Source: Cryptomeria japonica (lineage: Eukaryota; Streptophyta; Pinopsida; Cupressales; Cupressaceae). Taken from it: a DNA stretch of 64,000 bases. The stretch spans positions 184,443,572 through 184,507,571 of the forward strand of contig NC_081411.1 of NCBI RefSeq assembly GCF_030272615.1. The letters run 5' to 3'. The position numbers were made by a program, and so were the translations under genes. The number at the start of each line of letters is the position of its first letter. The stretch's first letter is position 1. Of the stretch, positions 1 through 14,174 are shown in pieces. The notes beneath the pieces were generated by a model. That model was not told the origin of the DNA. It worked only from the letters and a program-made list of their open reading frames with translations, and did no database searches.

Positions 1-2997
1 TCTAGTTATACGCTATCATGATTTCAATTTGGAATCATTTTCGTTCATTTACTTTCAACTTCGGCTATTGCTTGGAGGAGTTTCGTTAAGAATCTAATAA
101 GACATTTTCTCTCTTTCAATCATTTCTGTCAAATCTGATACTCATGGAATGTTTCCCTCCTTTTACTTTACTTGATGCCATTCCAGCCTTGTTTCTTTCT
201 CATGTGCCTGCTTTGGACAGCCTGCATAAAGCTCGAAACGCATCCCAATGTGGACGAATTTCATTACGAAAAAGATAAATAGATAAATGTTCTACACTAT
301 GCCTCCATAGCATTGTAATAAAATAATTGTTGTCTAGTTGATAGATCTATTTGTTATCTAGTTGATAGATGATTCACGAAAATGATTTAGAACTAGATTA
401 GATAATATTTTAAGATCAACAAATTCTTGGAAACTAGATGTATCATGCTTTTACTAGGTTGATGAATATCATAGTTGCTAGACTCATATTAGACATGACA
501 TGACTAGCATAGTTGAAGTTGAGTTTGTTCATTACAATAAATATTTGTTAAATATTGATTAGCAAATGATTTGTTTGTAAAGAGTCTCCATAATTTAATT
601 GATTGGTTTTGAGTTTGGTAGCCACATAAAATAGAATTAATTAAATCCAAAATAGTTTATGATTGAGTGAAGTGTGAGAAGAGCCCCCTACCCAACAAAG
701 TAGAACAAAAAAGTATCAAAACCAAAGTCTTGGAGGAAAGCTAGTAGAAACCAAGATAGTCTAACTAACTATTAATAGTACACATAGAAAGTGAGTTAAA
801 ATGAAGTCCGAAGGTAGCATATTATAAAATAATACTAATCACAAAATAGAATATTGTTCAAAACATAACAAACTCTATAAGATAGAGTCCCAATCCTTCA
901 CCATATGTTCTAGAGTTGCGTCCCGTGTCATTAAAGTTGCAATATTCTTTCCTGTCTTCTTGTGTTCATCCCTATATGTTGGATCATTCTTCTTTGCCCT
1001 TCTGTCCACTTTGCTCCCCACCTTGACCATTCCTATAACAATTTTCACATGAGACTACATTAAATCTTACTAAGTGTCAATATCTGTCTTCAATTTATAT
1101 AATTTTCTCTATTCTTCTTACAGCTAATGCAATTCTATGGGGAATCTACATTCTCAAGCATACCCAAAAGGTCTTCAAGTTTCATAGCTAACACCTAACA
1201 ATTCTCATCCTTTCTCATAGCTCGTTCATCTTTTGGTTCCTCTTCATCATTCTTACTATAATTTTTAAGAATCTTAAGTTCATCCAGCAAATCCTTTAAA
1301 TATTCCTCATAGGGTGGTTAGTAAGAAAATGAGTGTTTGGGAAAGGGAGTCTTTCAATACTAGGTTTAGTGATTCCTTTGGGTTATTTTAATTGTACGCA
1401 ATAACATCTTCATAAGAAGTAGAATCATTGTTTTGAGTCTCCTTTTCTTCAAGGGTCTTTTCTAATAGTGATAGCAATATTAGTCATTGATGAAAGCTTA
1501 CCAATTGTGGGACAACAATTCTTAGTCATCGAAGTAAGCTTACGAATTCTACTATAATTTCATCCTTGACATTCCCCATCAAATATATAAATAATAGGAC
1601 AAGAGTGGGGTGAAGAGACTAGGTTGTTTTCACGAGAAGTTTGACAACTTTCCCTTAACCCATAATGACTTTTTTTCTACTACTTGAGCGATTAAACTTT
1701 TTTCCTTTATGAAGTGTGGTGTTTAGGTTGAGCCCCAAAATTAAAGGAGGGGTATCAAAGCCAAGGCTTGATTATTTCTTTTTATGAGATTAGAGTTAGG
1801 TTTTTTCTTAGTGAGATGGCTTTTGATGACGAGGGAATTGTAGCATTGTAAATTATACTTTCTAACAATTTCATCCTCACCTAGACATCACTTTGGCATT
1901 CTAGCCTCAGTTGCCTAATTATTGTGCTAATTCTGCTCACACCTCATATCAATCATGTATTCTCATCATTTTCTCTTCTTCTCCTTCATGTTGAGCTCCT
2001 ATTTTGCAAGATTAGGGTGCTAAGCACCCTTGTCCTCCTAATCAGGACCCATTTTTAGGCCATACAACGATCATATCATTTTAGAAATAAATTTGATCTC
2101 GTGTTGGCCTACCTCAATTTTTTTTTTTTTTGAATTCATGTACAAAAGGAGGTCTACCTCTCTCATTTGAAATCCTAATTAATAGATTCTTCTATAATCT
2201 GAATTACACTTTGGAAAAATTCAAGTTAGCAAGCAATTAGTCATTCATCAAGCATTGGAGTAGAAGTGATGTCAAGTTCAAGTATTGAAGATGGCATCCA
2301 AGATCAATTTTTTGTGAAGACATTCTACATGAAACCCTAAAACATCTATGTAAAGGTAAACTAAAACTTCATCAAGGTGTATGTTGTTGTTTCAAGCATT
2401 TCAATGTTTCCCTCAAAAGTAAAGTATTTCATTATAGCCTTTCATTATGTTTATCAATTCAATTTCATGGTTAATTCAAAAACTAGGGTTTGACCTAAGG
2501 AAACAAACCCCTATTCTCAAAATATTTCACCCTCTTTCTATTTGTAGAAAATAAGTGCAGGAGCTATACTTGGAAACTCTGGCAGAGTTGATAGTGACGA
2601 ATAGGTTCATCTTTTAACAATGAAAACTTTAGAGGACTAGGATATATTTATGCTACTCGATCTTTAAAAATTGGACTGAAGTCTTGGGAACAAGTTCTAA
2701 ACATCTTCTTTTTCCCAGATCTCAATTTGTGGCTCCATGGGATATCTATAACAGTCTGTTTCCAGTAATTTACTTCAATTATTCATGCTTCCATCCCAAT
2801 TTCCTAATTACATTCCAAAGTCAACTAATAAAGAGGATACCCAATTCCAACCAATAAATACAATAGTAATTTAAACCCTTTCCTCATTTGGATTGAGGCT
2901 TGATCTATTGTGTTTAACCCTCTTTCAATGTAGTTGTGTTAATTGGGTTATTTAGTGGATTTAAGTAGTGAAACCCTAATTCCTAATTTTCACAAAA
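1..2997. other. Gene-free AT-rich stretch, possibly ending in an old LTR
   Basis: No convincing gene is visible. Minus-strand reading at about 1130-1320 gives a short acidic, Leu/Lys-rich helical stretch (EEYLKDLLDELKILKN) with stops, perhaps a decayed coiled-coil remnant. A 16-base motif, TATCTAGTTGATAGAT-like, occurs twice at about 329-370. The right end may be the end of an LTR, because a primer-binding-like sequence starts at 3003; the left end of that LTR was not found. Confidence 0.4.
2014..2030. repeat. 17-bp perfect palindrome
   Basis: AGGGTGCT-A-AGCACCCT, a perfect inverted repeat with a one-base centre. It lies in otherwise featureless sequence; no function is assigned. Confidence 0.6.
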
Positions 2998-3002
2998 TTA
3001 CA

Positions 3003-3022
3003 TTTTGGTGAACCTGACATCT
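3003..3022 (+). promoter_or_regulatory. Possible primer-binding site of the older Ty3-like element
   Basis: The sequence TTTTGGTGAACCTGACAT follows ...AAAATTACA, which has the CA end expected of an LTR. It sits about 600 bases upstream of the first gag-like reading, the right place for the LTR-to-internal junction. The matching LTR start and the second LTR copy were not found, so this rests on position and the 'TGGTGAAC' type of motif only. Confidence 0.35.
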
Positions 3023-3627
3023 TTCATGCTTAATTTTAATTTCTTGTCTTGGATCTGATTTTACATGCATTTTAAAATTCATATTTACACTCATAGCTTT
3101 TATTTCCACTTGATTTACATAAACTTAGGGTTAAATTTCACAAAAACCCTAATTTATTATTCTAAAATTAACTTGTGGGTTACATAATTTTTCAAGTGTA
3201 TTTTGAAATATGATTATTATGACATTTTATGTTATGATTTAAAACTATTTATTCTTCAAACTCATAAATCACATTGTTTAAATTCTTGGTTAATCAGTCA
3301 TTGTTATAACAAATTGCCATTACTTAATCGTAGTTTTCAGTTTTGGCATTCAAATTTCCCTCCTTTGTGCATGATTTTTGTTATCATTACTCCCACATAT
3401 AATATTCTAGTGAGAATAAGTTGTAGACTTAAAGCTTCCCAAGGTTTAAACACTAAGGTTATGGAGCCTTAGTTGGATCACTATTAAATGAGAATTTTGG
3501 TACTTCCTCTAATCCAAAAAGTGACATTATTTATCCCCATTCTGCCCATGTAGATGAATCACTAAGTAGGGTTACTATCGACCAATTGTAGAATGTCAAC
3601 AATGACCTTTAAAATATTCAACAATGG

Positions 3628-6214
3628 ATGGGTCAACAATACTCAAAAAGTGAGGCAATCCCTTTTCTTGAAAGATTGAAAAGAATGGTGAAGAGTGATA
3701 AAATTCGTGTTGATTTATTGTGTAACTTTGCTTATATTGTGGTCATTAATATCATTCCAATAAAAAATTGTGTCAAATTCCTTTTCTACTCTCACCCCCC
3801 TCGTCAAGTTAATCATTCTACTCATATGCATACATCCTTTCCTAGTGTGCCTATATTTACATCTTCTATCATGACTACTTCCACACAAAATGTTAAGCCT
3901 ACACATATTGGTCACGAGGGTGTTCCTATTAATCAATATTCTTACATATCTGCTTTTGTGAGTCTTCGATGCTTTCACACCCATCTCCCATACTAACATA
4001 CCACAATGTTCCACCTCCTTATTCTCAACCTCCACCTACATATAACAATATTACTCCTCCATCCCAATCCACCATGTCCAATTTCAGTCCATCCACCAAA
4101 GAAACCATCAATAAACTATCCACCTATTACATCCCTAAAATATTAATTGGCTTCTATTACTCAATCCAAGTTCAATGTTTCCATATTTGATGTAGCAAGC
4201 CCTCTATCTGATGAGATTGTCCATGCAGTTACTCCTAAACATATGGAAGTCCCTCAATTGGAGTTGTATAATTGAAAAGGTGAACCTTTCACTAATGTCA
4301 AGACATTTAAAACTCTATGTAGTGTTTTTGGTCATGACCAAAGACTTATAGATAATTTTTTTACTAGAACCTTTAGAGATAAATCTTTGCAATGGTATTG
4401 TTCTTTGTCTCCTTATTTTATTACTTCTTTTCAATAATTTGCTAATGCTTTCATTTAACAATTTTAAAATAATAATGGTCCTAAATTTACTTTAATTGAT
4501 TTGATTCATTTTAAGTAAGGAGTTAAAGAAAAATTAACTAATTTTATTGGTAGATATAAATATTTGCATTCTCAAATTGCTTATCAAGTGCCTGATCATG
4601 ATGTTCAAAGAATTTTTATTGCTAATTTACAAAAACAAATTAGCGATAAGCTTCTACTTTTTTATTTTACTTCTTTTATCCAATTGTGTGCAGTGTTTCA
4701 TAATTATCAGCTTCAAGTGAGTCAATTTGAATAATCCCCTTTAATGGCTCCAATCGATAAGTATGAGAGTGCTCAAAAATAGTTTATGAAGTTTAAACAC
4801 AAAAAAAGTTTACATCAAGATAAATGACAATATCAACACTTAAGTGGCAGCCATGACATTAGGTGTGGCCCCTTTATCCAAATTCTTTAGAAAATAATTA
4901 ACTCCTCTTTTTGAGTCTTTTCATATTATAATGTTGAGGTTGATAAATGATACTATCTTGAAACTTGCTCCCATCAAGCCAATCAACACTTCTAAACTAT
5001 TCTCACCTTACCATGATCTCAAATCCTTTTGTCAATATCACAATCAACCTAGATTGATACAGAGAAAATGTTCAAGAATAAGGTTCAAGACTTTATTGAT
5101 AATATTATTATATCTATAGTTGATGTGAATGACAAAGGAAACAAGTTTGTAGCTCCTCGTAATCAAAATCTCCAAATCTTCACCAATCCTTTGTCTTCTA
5201 ACTCTACCAATGTTGTTGACTATAATTTTCTTGCCTTTTCTCCCAAAGACCTTGGTATTGAATGTAATAATGTTGTGAATGTTGTGGATAAACCTATACC
5301 TTCAAAAGTCTTATGCATTAATTTTGATCCTAGTGAAACTATTTTTGCACTTGATGGCCCATTATATATCACTAAAAAGATCAAAGAAAAGCTATCATGA
5401 GAGGTAATTATTGATCCAATGTGTATGGTGAATGTGATTATTGAAAAATATCTTTATATCTTACAATTGCATCAAGTAACATATGATAAATTAGATGTTA
5501 TAGTTAACGTGTATGATTATTTTTATTTTCCTACTATCAATTCTATTATTCTCCTTGTTGAGGTTTGTAGTAAGTGCTTAGACGTCACTTTTGCTATTAT
5601 TTCTATAACAAATCAATTTCATGTGAAGTTGGGACATCATTTTCTCTCTTCCTTGAAATCTATCCCTTCTAGAATTCATAAAAGTTTAAAATTCCCTGAT
5701 AATGGAACTATTCTAACAATTAACCACAACCTTTACCAACCTATAGTGAAGCATGGTAATTTCACCCTTTATTACTTTTGGCCTAAACAACGTGAACCTC
5801 TTAAGCATCAAAGTGACATCCTTTACTTATCTAATCAAAAGTCAAAAATTGAAATGATCACATCTTTGCGTAAGCCTAAAGAACCTATCCCTATGGATAT
5901 TCCTCCTCCTCATAATGGACCTAGTATTCTTCCTAATCCTTTTCATTTTATCTATGTCTCAGTTCTGCCTCCTATGTATCTTACAAAGGAAATAACTTGG
6001 CATCTTCTATATCTCAACCTAGTGGGGCTTCTCTTATTCCTCCTCCTTTAAGGGAAGAAAATAAGCCTATGTCCATTGATCCTTAACCTTTGAAACCCTT
6101 AGCTAAAAATTAAGGAACCATTATGCGAGAGAACATTGACAAAGACATTGTACCAAGTCTTATGCACTCACTTCCCAAACCATTTCCTCCCCAAAGACAC
6201 CAAATGTTGACTTG
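3628..6214 (+). pseudogene. Decayed gag-protease region of an older Ty3/Gypsy element (left half)
   Basis: Three plus-strand frames can be stitched by eye into retrotransposon protein. At 3628-4190 there is a Pro/Ser-rich gag N-terminus. At about 4230-4740 a capsid-like gag core is seen, with FRDKSLQWY and a helical tail ending near VPDHDVQRIFIANLQKQISD. At 5068-6051 an aspartic-protease-like region keeps IDPMCMVNVI, the expected Asp-(x)n-hydrophobic pattern, followed by CLDVTFAII. Stops and frame changes occur throughout, so it is dead. The reading is cut at 6214 by element A and resumes in the same frame at 24356. Type and order fit plant Ty3 elements of the Tat/Athila side; exact lineage is inference. 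Confidence 0.65.
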
Positions 6215-6219
6215 ATCCC
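6215..6219. repeat. Left target-site duplication of element A (ATCCC)
   Basis: ATCCC immediately precedes the 5' LTR and recurs at 24351-24355 immediately after the 3' LTR. Five bases is the usual duplication length for Ty3 integrases. Confidence 0.85.
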
Positions 6220-9200
6220 TATTACCAAAATTTTATTGCACCTAAAAATGTTCGTGACCTATAATAGGTCTTATGTATTGTAGAGAAAAGGTACACAAAA
6301 TTTTTCAAGGTTTATTGTCTTTATTAAATAAACATGTATGCCATACAAGTATTTCATTTGAATGTGTAATTTTTTAATTGAGAAAGATATACATGAATAA
6401 AACATCTGCATGTAATACATTTTATTTATAAAGATGAAAATGCCTAAAATATTCCATACAAGCCATGGGAATAGCTAAGAAAAGATCTTCTATTCGGTTC
6501 AACTAAGAAAAGATCCATCATTGCCTGAATAGGTTGATGAGTTCTGCATAAAGGTCTTCTACTCGGTTTAGTTGATCCAAGCATCCCACTACCCGCTCCT
6601 GGAGATGACCTAAAATAGAGAGGAAAATATGATTTTATTAGAGCTCTGGGTTATTCCTTTCTCTCCTACATACACTATCCTACTCCTAGTGTGCCTACAC
6701 TATTATATCAGATTCAGAACATGAGATATCAATGAGAATCATGTTTTTATCTAACTTGTTTATTTCATGTGCAGATATAGGTTTTCATTTAATAAATATC
6801 ATGTATGTGGGTTAAAATGGGCTCCTGAAGGGGTTGAGCTCAGCATACATATCATCACCCACAATGTGACACTAATCAGCTTCTAAATAGGAACACAATT
6901 GTATCCAAAGTCCCATGTATTATCACTCAATGATGGGAAAATCTATCATTCAATGACATCACATGCAACAACAAATAGAACTATATCCCATGCCCAATAG
7001 ATTACTAGAGCCACCATCTGAGTAAAAATAGTCTGCAATAGTCTCAAAATGTCCAATAATTAAAAAAGGAAGATCAACGAATAAAGGAAAGTACAAGACT
7101 GTGAGTGCAAAACTTAGTCTAAAACATAAGAAGCTCAATACATACAGGTTCAGACATCAAAGAGAATGAAGATCATGCCAAACAATAAACTGCAATCATA
7201 GTTCTTTGAGGTTATAAGTACTAAATGAATTTCAATTAGTATATGAGTACACATAGTAAATGAAGCATACCAGTCAATGATGACCAAATAAGAAGCTCTG
7301 TCAAAGATAACAAATATAAAGACTAAGGAACCAAGAGGGATAGTCACTTTTCGTTGCAAACATTGTTAAGAGTGCATCTAATAAAACAAATTTCTTAGGG
7401 TAATGATGAAATTTAATTTCAATACTCGAAACATATGAACATGGCCAAATCAAAGAGTACATGCATAATATGTCCCTTATGGGTAAATATGGAATACAAG
7501 GTACAGTGGCAACAATGAAGAAATATTCTTCGCATTTAAAGCTTCAGACCTCATAAACTCATGATATCATGAGTCTTCATGAAAAGAGATCAGTATAATC
7601 ATAGTGACTCAGGACAATGAACATAATAGATGCATTGAAAGTTTCCAAGATAACAATGGAAAATGTTTTAATGAGGAGAAGTTAAAACATTGGTGAGGCT
7701 CCATTAGAAACAGTAATAATACACATTATCTTGTCCATAGAACCAAACATATGAAGAATAGTGATCAAAAGTCGAGACTACACTTCACTAAGAGGCATTA
7801 AAACTAAGTATAATAGCATGCATAAATAGTTATTTATAGGCCAACCACCAATTACAAAGCCTATGATAACAAGCACAATCAAGACTATTATGAAGTGGAG
7901 CAACTATCACAATCTTACCACAAGGTGACTCTAAAGATTGGTACGACTAAAGGAAAAGAGATCAAAGACAGCTAAAGAGTCTATAGCATAGTAGATCCTT
8001 GTCAAGTACAATGCAATCTAACAATGATCAAGGAGATAGATGTCCAAATGACCACTTAGAAAATTATTGATAAAAAGATGTGACAGTCAGGTATAAGATT
8101 AGAAGATTCCATTCATGGGCAGTAGTAAGAGTTGAAGTAACATAGAGATATCATTAGGAGCAGGTATTGATTAAAGACAATCTTATTGATACTTTGAACA
8201 GTCTTAGTCAAAGAAGTATACATAACCCATCTGGAAGGTATACAATCTCAGAGAGAAACATTTGAAAGAAATTAATAGTAAAATTTTAGAGAGATGCAAT
8301 ATACAAGGGAACAATAAATATACACATAGCATAGATGATGATATGACAATATCAAGAAGTGAACAATCATAATATCATAGACAATAGTTAATCTTACAGT
8401 GGCAGCCTTAAAAATCAATAAAGGGCAGCATAGGCACAAACATGGATAGCAATTTAAAAGATAGAATCCTAAGTAATGATAATTAGCATCATAATATTAG
8501 AGCATTCCCCTATGATAGTCTAAAGAGCAATCCCAGCTAGCCGTGAAGAACATAGATTCATGGACAAAAAGATAGTGAATAATAAGAGATGTGTGATTTG
8601 AACACATCAATAATATATTGTCTATGTTAGTTAGGGAGCAACATTGGTACAATCAACATAGTGTCTTATCATAGTATAATGTTCAACTTGTAATATCAAT
8701 CAAGAAGAAAATCATGATCATAGATACAGAGTTGTAGAATGAACCTTGTTACAAGTTAAAGTCACCATAGAGCAATCAAAAGACATCCTAGCCTCCAGAT
8801 AATGTCAACAAAGACCAATATCAGTCACAGAGACCTAATGCATTACAGTGACATAATCTTTGTTGTGACTATGACATCATGAAGGTTTCCAAACAAAGAT
8901 TCAAGGTTGTTGTTTTTACAGAGATACAAACTAGTCTTGTTAGACAGTCATCCGTGCTACTCATGATTTACTCATATTATTTGCAGTAAAAATGGAGACT
9001 AAGCCAACACAAAAGAGGTGTTTCTCTAAAGCTACATCAAACCTTTAATTGTAGTTAAGAGACAAACTTTGTATTAGAAACACAAAGGAAAGGTCATTTG
9101 TCTAGCTAATAAAGATCACAATCATGTATTCAAAGGAAGGGTTATATGATAGTACAATGATAAGAAAGATCTAAGTATCCATTCATGGCTAATAAAGAGA

Positions 9201-11616
9201 TGTAAAGGTCTAATTGAGTCACCATAGAGGATATACTGCCAAAGCAATATATAATGAAGAGAGACCGACAGTATGAAAGGAAATGAATGCAGATACATTC
9301 ATGCTGATTCCGTAATTCCTCAAAAACCTAGATGCCTTTTTCGATAGTTTTTGTAGAGAATTTAGAAATATTTAAGACCCAAAAACCCAGTAAAATTAGA
9401 ACAAACCTAGTTTGTGGTTTTCAGAAAACATTCATTAGAAAACAGAAGTCATGAAAAAATCAGGAAAAAACATAGTGAATTTGAAAAGATAATAGACATA
9501 GGTTATTGTACAACAAATCCTCATGATCAATGGATGGCACATTCAAAGATGAAATAGAGAAAGGTTACGAAGAGAAAAGATCTCTAAGTGTCAACAATGA
9601 GATAATAGTAAATAACAAATCCATGGAAAAGACAACTAGCTAATAGGTCAAAGAAAGTGTCTCAGACCCTCTTATGGCAAGATCAAATGCATATACATCA
9701 GACAACACTTTGGAGTAGCATTCCCCATCAAAATTCAACTACATAATCATAAGCCAAAGACATACACCTAGAAAGGATAATTTTGTATCAGATCCAATAG
9801 CAGTCATAGATAGCAGTAATAGATACACAATTACAAGATAACTCTCAACAAATAAGCACAGTCATGACACAATAAACAACTTTTACTAGAAAAAGATACA
9901 ATGAGACATGTCAAAGTTCATAGTTAAAGAAAAATGCACATGATTTAAAAAGAAGAACTTTTACCGAAGGATAAAATGTATGCAGAGTCTCTATAGACCA
10001 GCTACAAAAACCCTGATTTATGCATATGATAAATGGTAAAAGAAAAGAGTTTCTGCATGAAGGAGTCACATACTAGGTAAATTAGCAGTTGAAGAACCTG
10101 TTCAAACCTCAAATCCAGATCAAAGCCCTAATTTGAAACCCTAGAAGAATGTTTAGCGGCCACAGAAGAAGTTCCTGAAGTAATAAAATGCAAAATGAGA
10201 TAATTTAGGGTTCAAACCTCCGTTTTGTCCGCATGCCTTACTTTTAAAGATTTTTATTTTGTTATATATAAAAAAACTATGCATATGAAATATTCCCTAA
10301 GGTCGTGACTTAAATGTCATAAGACCTAAATACTAGGGGCAAAGAACTTCGAGTTCTCTATATTTAAAGCCTTTAAATATTGTAATATTATTTTTATATT
10401 TAATATAAGTTTATTAAGATTTATTTTATAAAAATATTAAAAAATTTATATTAAATTATAATATTAATCAAAATTAATTAATTAAGTTAATTTAGCATTT
10501 TAAATATTAAACTAATTTTTTATATTTGAAATGTTAAATTAAATTATTTTAACTAATAAAAGAAAGAGGCTCATGAGCATGCAAAATTACAAAAGGAGGG
10601 GCTTTTAGAGTTATCAACTATTTTTGGCATCTTGGAGTTTTGTTTTCAGTAGAGGGGACTTTTCTTTTCAGAGCTATTTTCAACACAACAGGACATGCAG
10701 ATTTTTTGGAGCAGGGTGTTTTTTTAGTGGAGATATTTTTAGGAGAGATTGATAGTTCTATATTTGGTAGTGGGAGTTCTTTCTCCTGCAACATTAGTTG
10801 GGGTCCTATTTTGAGCATTGGAGGCTATTTTTGGCAAGATTGTACATGAGTTTTTTAGGCTATTTTGGGCAAATTCTTCCAAGGCTTTTTCTCATGCAGA
10901 TTGTTCTATTAAGGTTTTTTGAAGGAGATGTACATGATGAGTTCTATATATTCTCTCTCTCCTTCTTTCTTCCCTCCGGTTCTTTCTTTTATGCATACAC
11001 ATTTTTGCAAGAAAGCATTGTATCTCAACACTTTAGTATTTCAATTTTATAACATATTTTCCTTTGATATTACATAATTTTATGAGTTTGCCATGGTAAT
11101 AATGCATGTTCATTTTGCAGATTTGACAAAGATTTACTGTGTTTTGATCCAGAAACCTTTAAATTTTAGTTTCTTTTATGTGCATGTATCCTTTCTTTTA
11201 ATATAATCATAGGTTTCAAGTTGTGTAAAAGAGGTAATTGTCAATTCGATTGTGAAACTACTTTTCCTTCCAAGTTTATGATTTCCTCAATCTTCATGGG
11301 AAATGTTTGTGGTTGGAGAGTAAAATTACTTTGTGTGGGCAAAGTTTTGTCATATTTTTTGTGAGTTTTAGGCTATTATCATTATAATTTTCGATGTATC
11401 ACCTCTAGTTTAATTGCAGTTTTTTAGTATTTTTAAATTATTCTCACTCTTTTCCATATTAGTATTTATTTTTAGGAGGGATTCAAGGGAAGTCGACCCA
11501 TAACCCAGAGATTCACCTTCAACTTGAGAAACCCACACACTCGAAGGTGTTTCCATGTTTCACAAGATTGCTTGGTTTCACACTTAGCATCACGGGTGCA
11601 ATCCTTCGTGACAACA
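6220..11616 (+). repeat. 5' LTR of element A (5.4 kb)
   Basis: It is collinear with 18283-24350 over its whole length, from TATTACCAAAATTTTAT to TGACAACA. It is about 670 bases shorter than the 3' copy. The main differences are near 8100, where about 150 bases present at 20193-20350 are absent, and near 9943, where about 530 bases present at 22186-22714 are absent. No gene is seen inside; short open frames such as those near 10618-11052 recur in both LTRs and are chance. The LTR tail (10600-11616) is T-rich and should contain the U3-R-U5 signals, but no TATA box can be named with confidence. Confidence 0.88.
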
Positions 11617-11641
11617 GTTTTTGGCACGCTCGGTGGGACGC
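11617..11641 (+). promoter_or_regulatory. Primer-binding region of element A
   Basis: It lies directly after the LTR end and reads GTTTTTGGCACGCTCGGTGG, then GACGC. This TTTGGC(A/G)CGC...GTGGG type of sequence is usual just inside plant Ty3 LTRs, where minus-strand synthesis is primed by a tRNA. It is absent after the 3' LTR, as expected. The tRNA was not identified. Confidence 0.65.
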
Positions 11642-11786
11642 ATTTGAGCTATTACAACTCAAAGAAGCTCCATTTTTGTTGTTGTTTTGGTATTAACAAC
11701 AATATTTTAGCCGATTGAGGTTAATTTTCTAACTACCTGGCAACTCTATTTTCTGGTTTTATGTGCAGAATAGGTCTTAACAGCAT

Positions 11787-13451
11787 ATGAGAAAGTATCA
11801 AACCAGACAGAGCAAGGATCTGGTTGAGCATATTGAGATACCACCATCATAGAGAAGGTCAAGGACAATGAAAAAGAGATAAAAAATAACAAATTCAGGA
11901 GTTGAATTTCTAGAAGATTCACCAGTTGAAGTTTTTCTTCAAATCCTAGATTCTGTTTTTCTATCTAATTCTTCTCCTCCACCTAATTCGCAACCTAATT
12001 TTTCCACTCGCATAAATCGTCTTTTTGCAACTACCCCAATTTAGTCATATATGACCCAAAATGCACTAGTAAAACCTCCAGTATTTCTAATGGTCGTACC
12101 AAGAGCACATGCTTTTGTACCCTTTAATGGAGGAAACCCTTTGAATTTGACCCAACATGATCCTATACTAGGAGCAGACCTGAAAAGTCTACCTATTTTC
12201 ACTGGTGATGACCATGTTACACCCATTGAGCACATAAGGGATGTTGCATCTTTGTGTGTTGCTCACCATATAACCCAAGAGAACGTAACACTCAGGTTAC
12301 TTGCAACATCATTAAAAGGCAAAGAACTTCAATGGTTCAGGGGTTTCCAAATTAATTTAGTTAATGATTGGGATGATTTAGGTGATAAGTTGACAAAGCA
12401 GTTTGCAGATAAATCAGATCGCCTATCATTAGTTGAGTAGATGGCCATTATTAAGAGGGCACCACAAAAGCATATGACTGATTTCAATTACTATTTTGAG
12501 CGAACTTGGAATAGAATTCCTACAATGGTAAAGCCCTTTCCTAAACATGCATTTTTGTATTATTTGAGAGCTATAAATAGTGATATTGCTATTGTGATTC
12601 AGTCTATGGGCAGGGTTACATTACTAGCAACTTATGATGTATCTATTAGAGTAGGAAATAGCCTTATACAAGCTGGTAAAATTGCTCCCTGACCTCCTAT
12701 GCCTATTTTTCCTAATATCCAACCATTGATGCCTTTACAAGTACTGCCTATAGCTGCAATACATGTTGTTCTAGCACTAGGTTTTCAAAATTATGCTCAA
12801 AATAGTGTTGTAGCAGACCCATCAAAGTATTTATAAGAGTTAAAAGAGATGTTTATAAAGAATGTTGAAGAAACTCACCAAATCCAGCAGACTATGCAGA
12901 ATTTTGGCAATGAATTGGTGAGCCTAAAGAAAAATTAGAACCAAAATCAAAGGTATCAAGCCCCATATCAAGCTCCTTATCAGCCCAATAGGCCTAACTA
13001 CCAAGTTGATTCTCAAAATCAAAGGAGGAACTACAACAATAGGCAAAACCAATAGTATAATCAGGATAATACTAGCAATTATAAAGAAATTATTCCTACT
13101 TAGAAAAATATGGTACAAGATTGGTGTTTTTTGTGTCAACAACCTCATAATCAAGCATCATGCCAAAATGCAATGAATGCTCAATCAAAAGCCTTGATGG
13201 TACAAAATAACATATCTTATCAGGATGCATGTACAAATGAGGAACCAAAAGCTCTTGAGGTGGCTATGATGAATTGGCAAGGTGTGGAATTTTGCGGACT
13301 TAATCATCTGCAAGTACAAAAGAGACCCTTTTCACCTGTTGCAGTTAATACAAGGTCAAATAAATATGCTATTTATATTAGACAAAAAGATGCATTTTAC
13401 CAACAACAAGTAGTAAATAATGGACAACAACAAAATAAGTCCAGACAGTAG
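11787..13451 (+). pseudogene. gag of element A (decayed)
   Basis: One frame runs from the ATG at 11787 to a stop at 13452, with several internal stops but no frameshift. Near 12150-12690 is a retrotransposon gag capsid core with motifs such as LPIFTGDD, HIRDVASLC, LKGKELQWFRGF and FNYYFERTWNRIP. After a Gln/Asn-rich stretch (about 12930-13090) comes a single zinc-knuckle-like motif, CFLCQQPHNQASC, at 13125-13163, spaced Cx2Cx3Hx4C rather than the usual Cx2Cx4Hx4C. The known role is packaging element RNA in virus-like particles. Stops at 12438, 12936 and 13053 are all TAG where CAG or AAG would fit. Confidence 0.82.
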
Positions 13452-13519
13452 CCAGATCAACCCAGAGTTGCATTAGCTAATGATATCCCAGATAAGAATA
13501 ATCAGCCAATCCAAACATG

Positions 13520-14000
13520 AAAGCCTCCTCTATTTTTCGTAACATTGATAATTGGCAACCATCTAGTCAACAATTGCTTGATAGAATCATGAGCCAGTAG
13601 TTCAATTATGCCCAAAGACCTTGCACATAAATTTGGTCTGATTTATGATCCTGTTTCTAGATGAGTTGTATAGTTAGATGGAACAACAATTAAGTTAGTT
13701 GGATTGGTCAAAGATCTTGGTTTGACATTGCATGCTTGTCCTAATTTTGTAATACCTCATGACATGTACATAGTTGACTTACCTCCACACTTTCTATTTA
13801 CCTATCTAGAGATTTCACAATGAAATTAGGAGGATACCTTTCTGTTGATTGGTCACACTTGTTTTTCAAAACCTGATATGGTACTAAGGTTACCATTAAG
13901 TTAGAACCCCAAGACACTTGCCACTTAGAACCATATACCCCAAGTCCTATAAATGTAGATCTTTCCATCAAAGACCATGAGGAGTTACCACCTATCCAAG
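13520..14000 (+). pseudogene. Protease region of element A (badly decayed)
   Basis: A frame change near 13519 leads into a linker and then a protease-type sequence. The best preserved part is 13690-13890, containing LGLTLHACPNFVIP and, after a shift, LSRDFTMKLGGYLSVDWSHL. Both are typical of the aspartic protease C-terminal half in plant Ty3 polyproteins. The active-site segment is not readable because of stops near 13600-13680. An acidic linker (13930-14170) follows. Confidence 0.55.
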
Positions 14001-14174
14001 ATCTAGATACACCTGTTCAAGGCATACCTGATGTGAATTTGGATGAGTGGGCAGCCCAAATTATAGAAAAAGATCCTTTCATCAGCATGGATGAAATAGT
14101 TCCTAGTGTTTATATGATTGATGAGGAGGATGTTGTTATTCCTAAACTTGAAAAAGAGGATATTGTACTTGACC

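Noticed and set aside
10618-11052. Short Phe/Ser-rich frames near the end of the 5' LTR (also at 23358-24018)
   Set aside because: They occur in both LTRs of element A, differ in frame and length, and have no family features.
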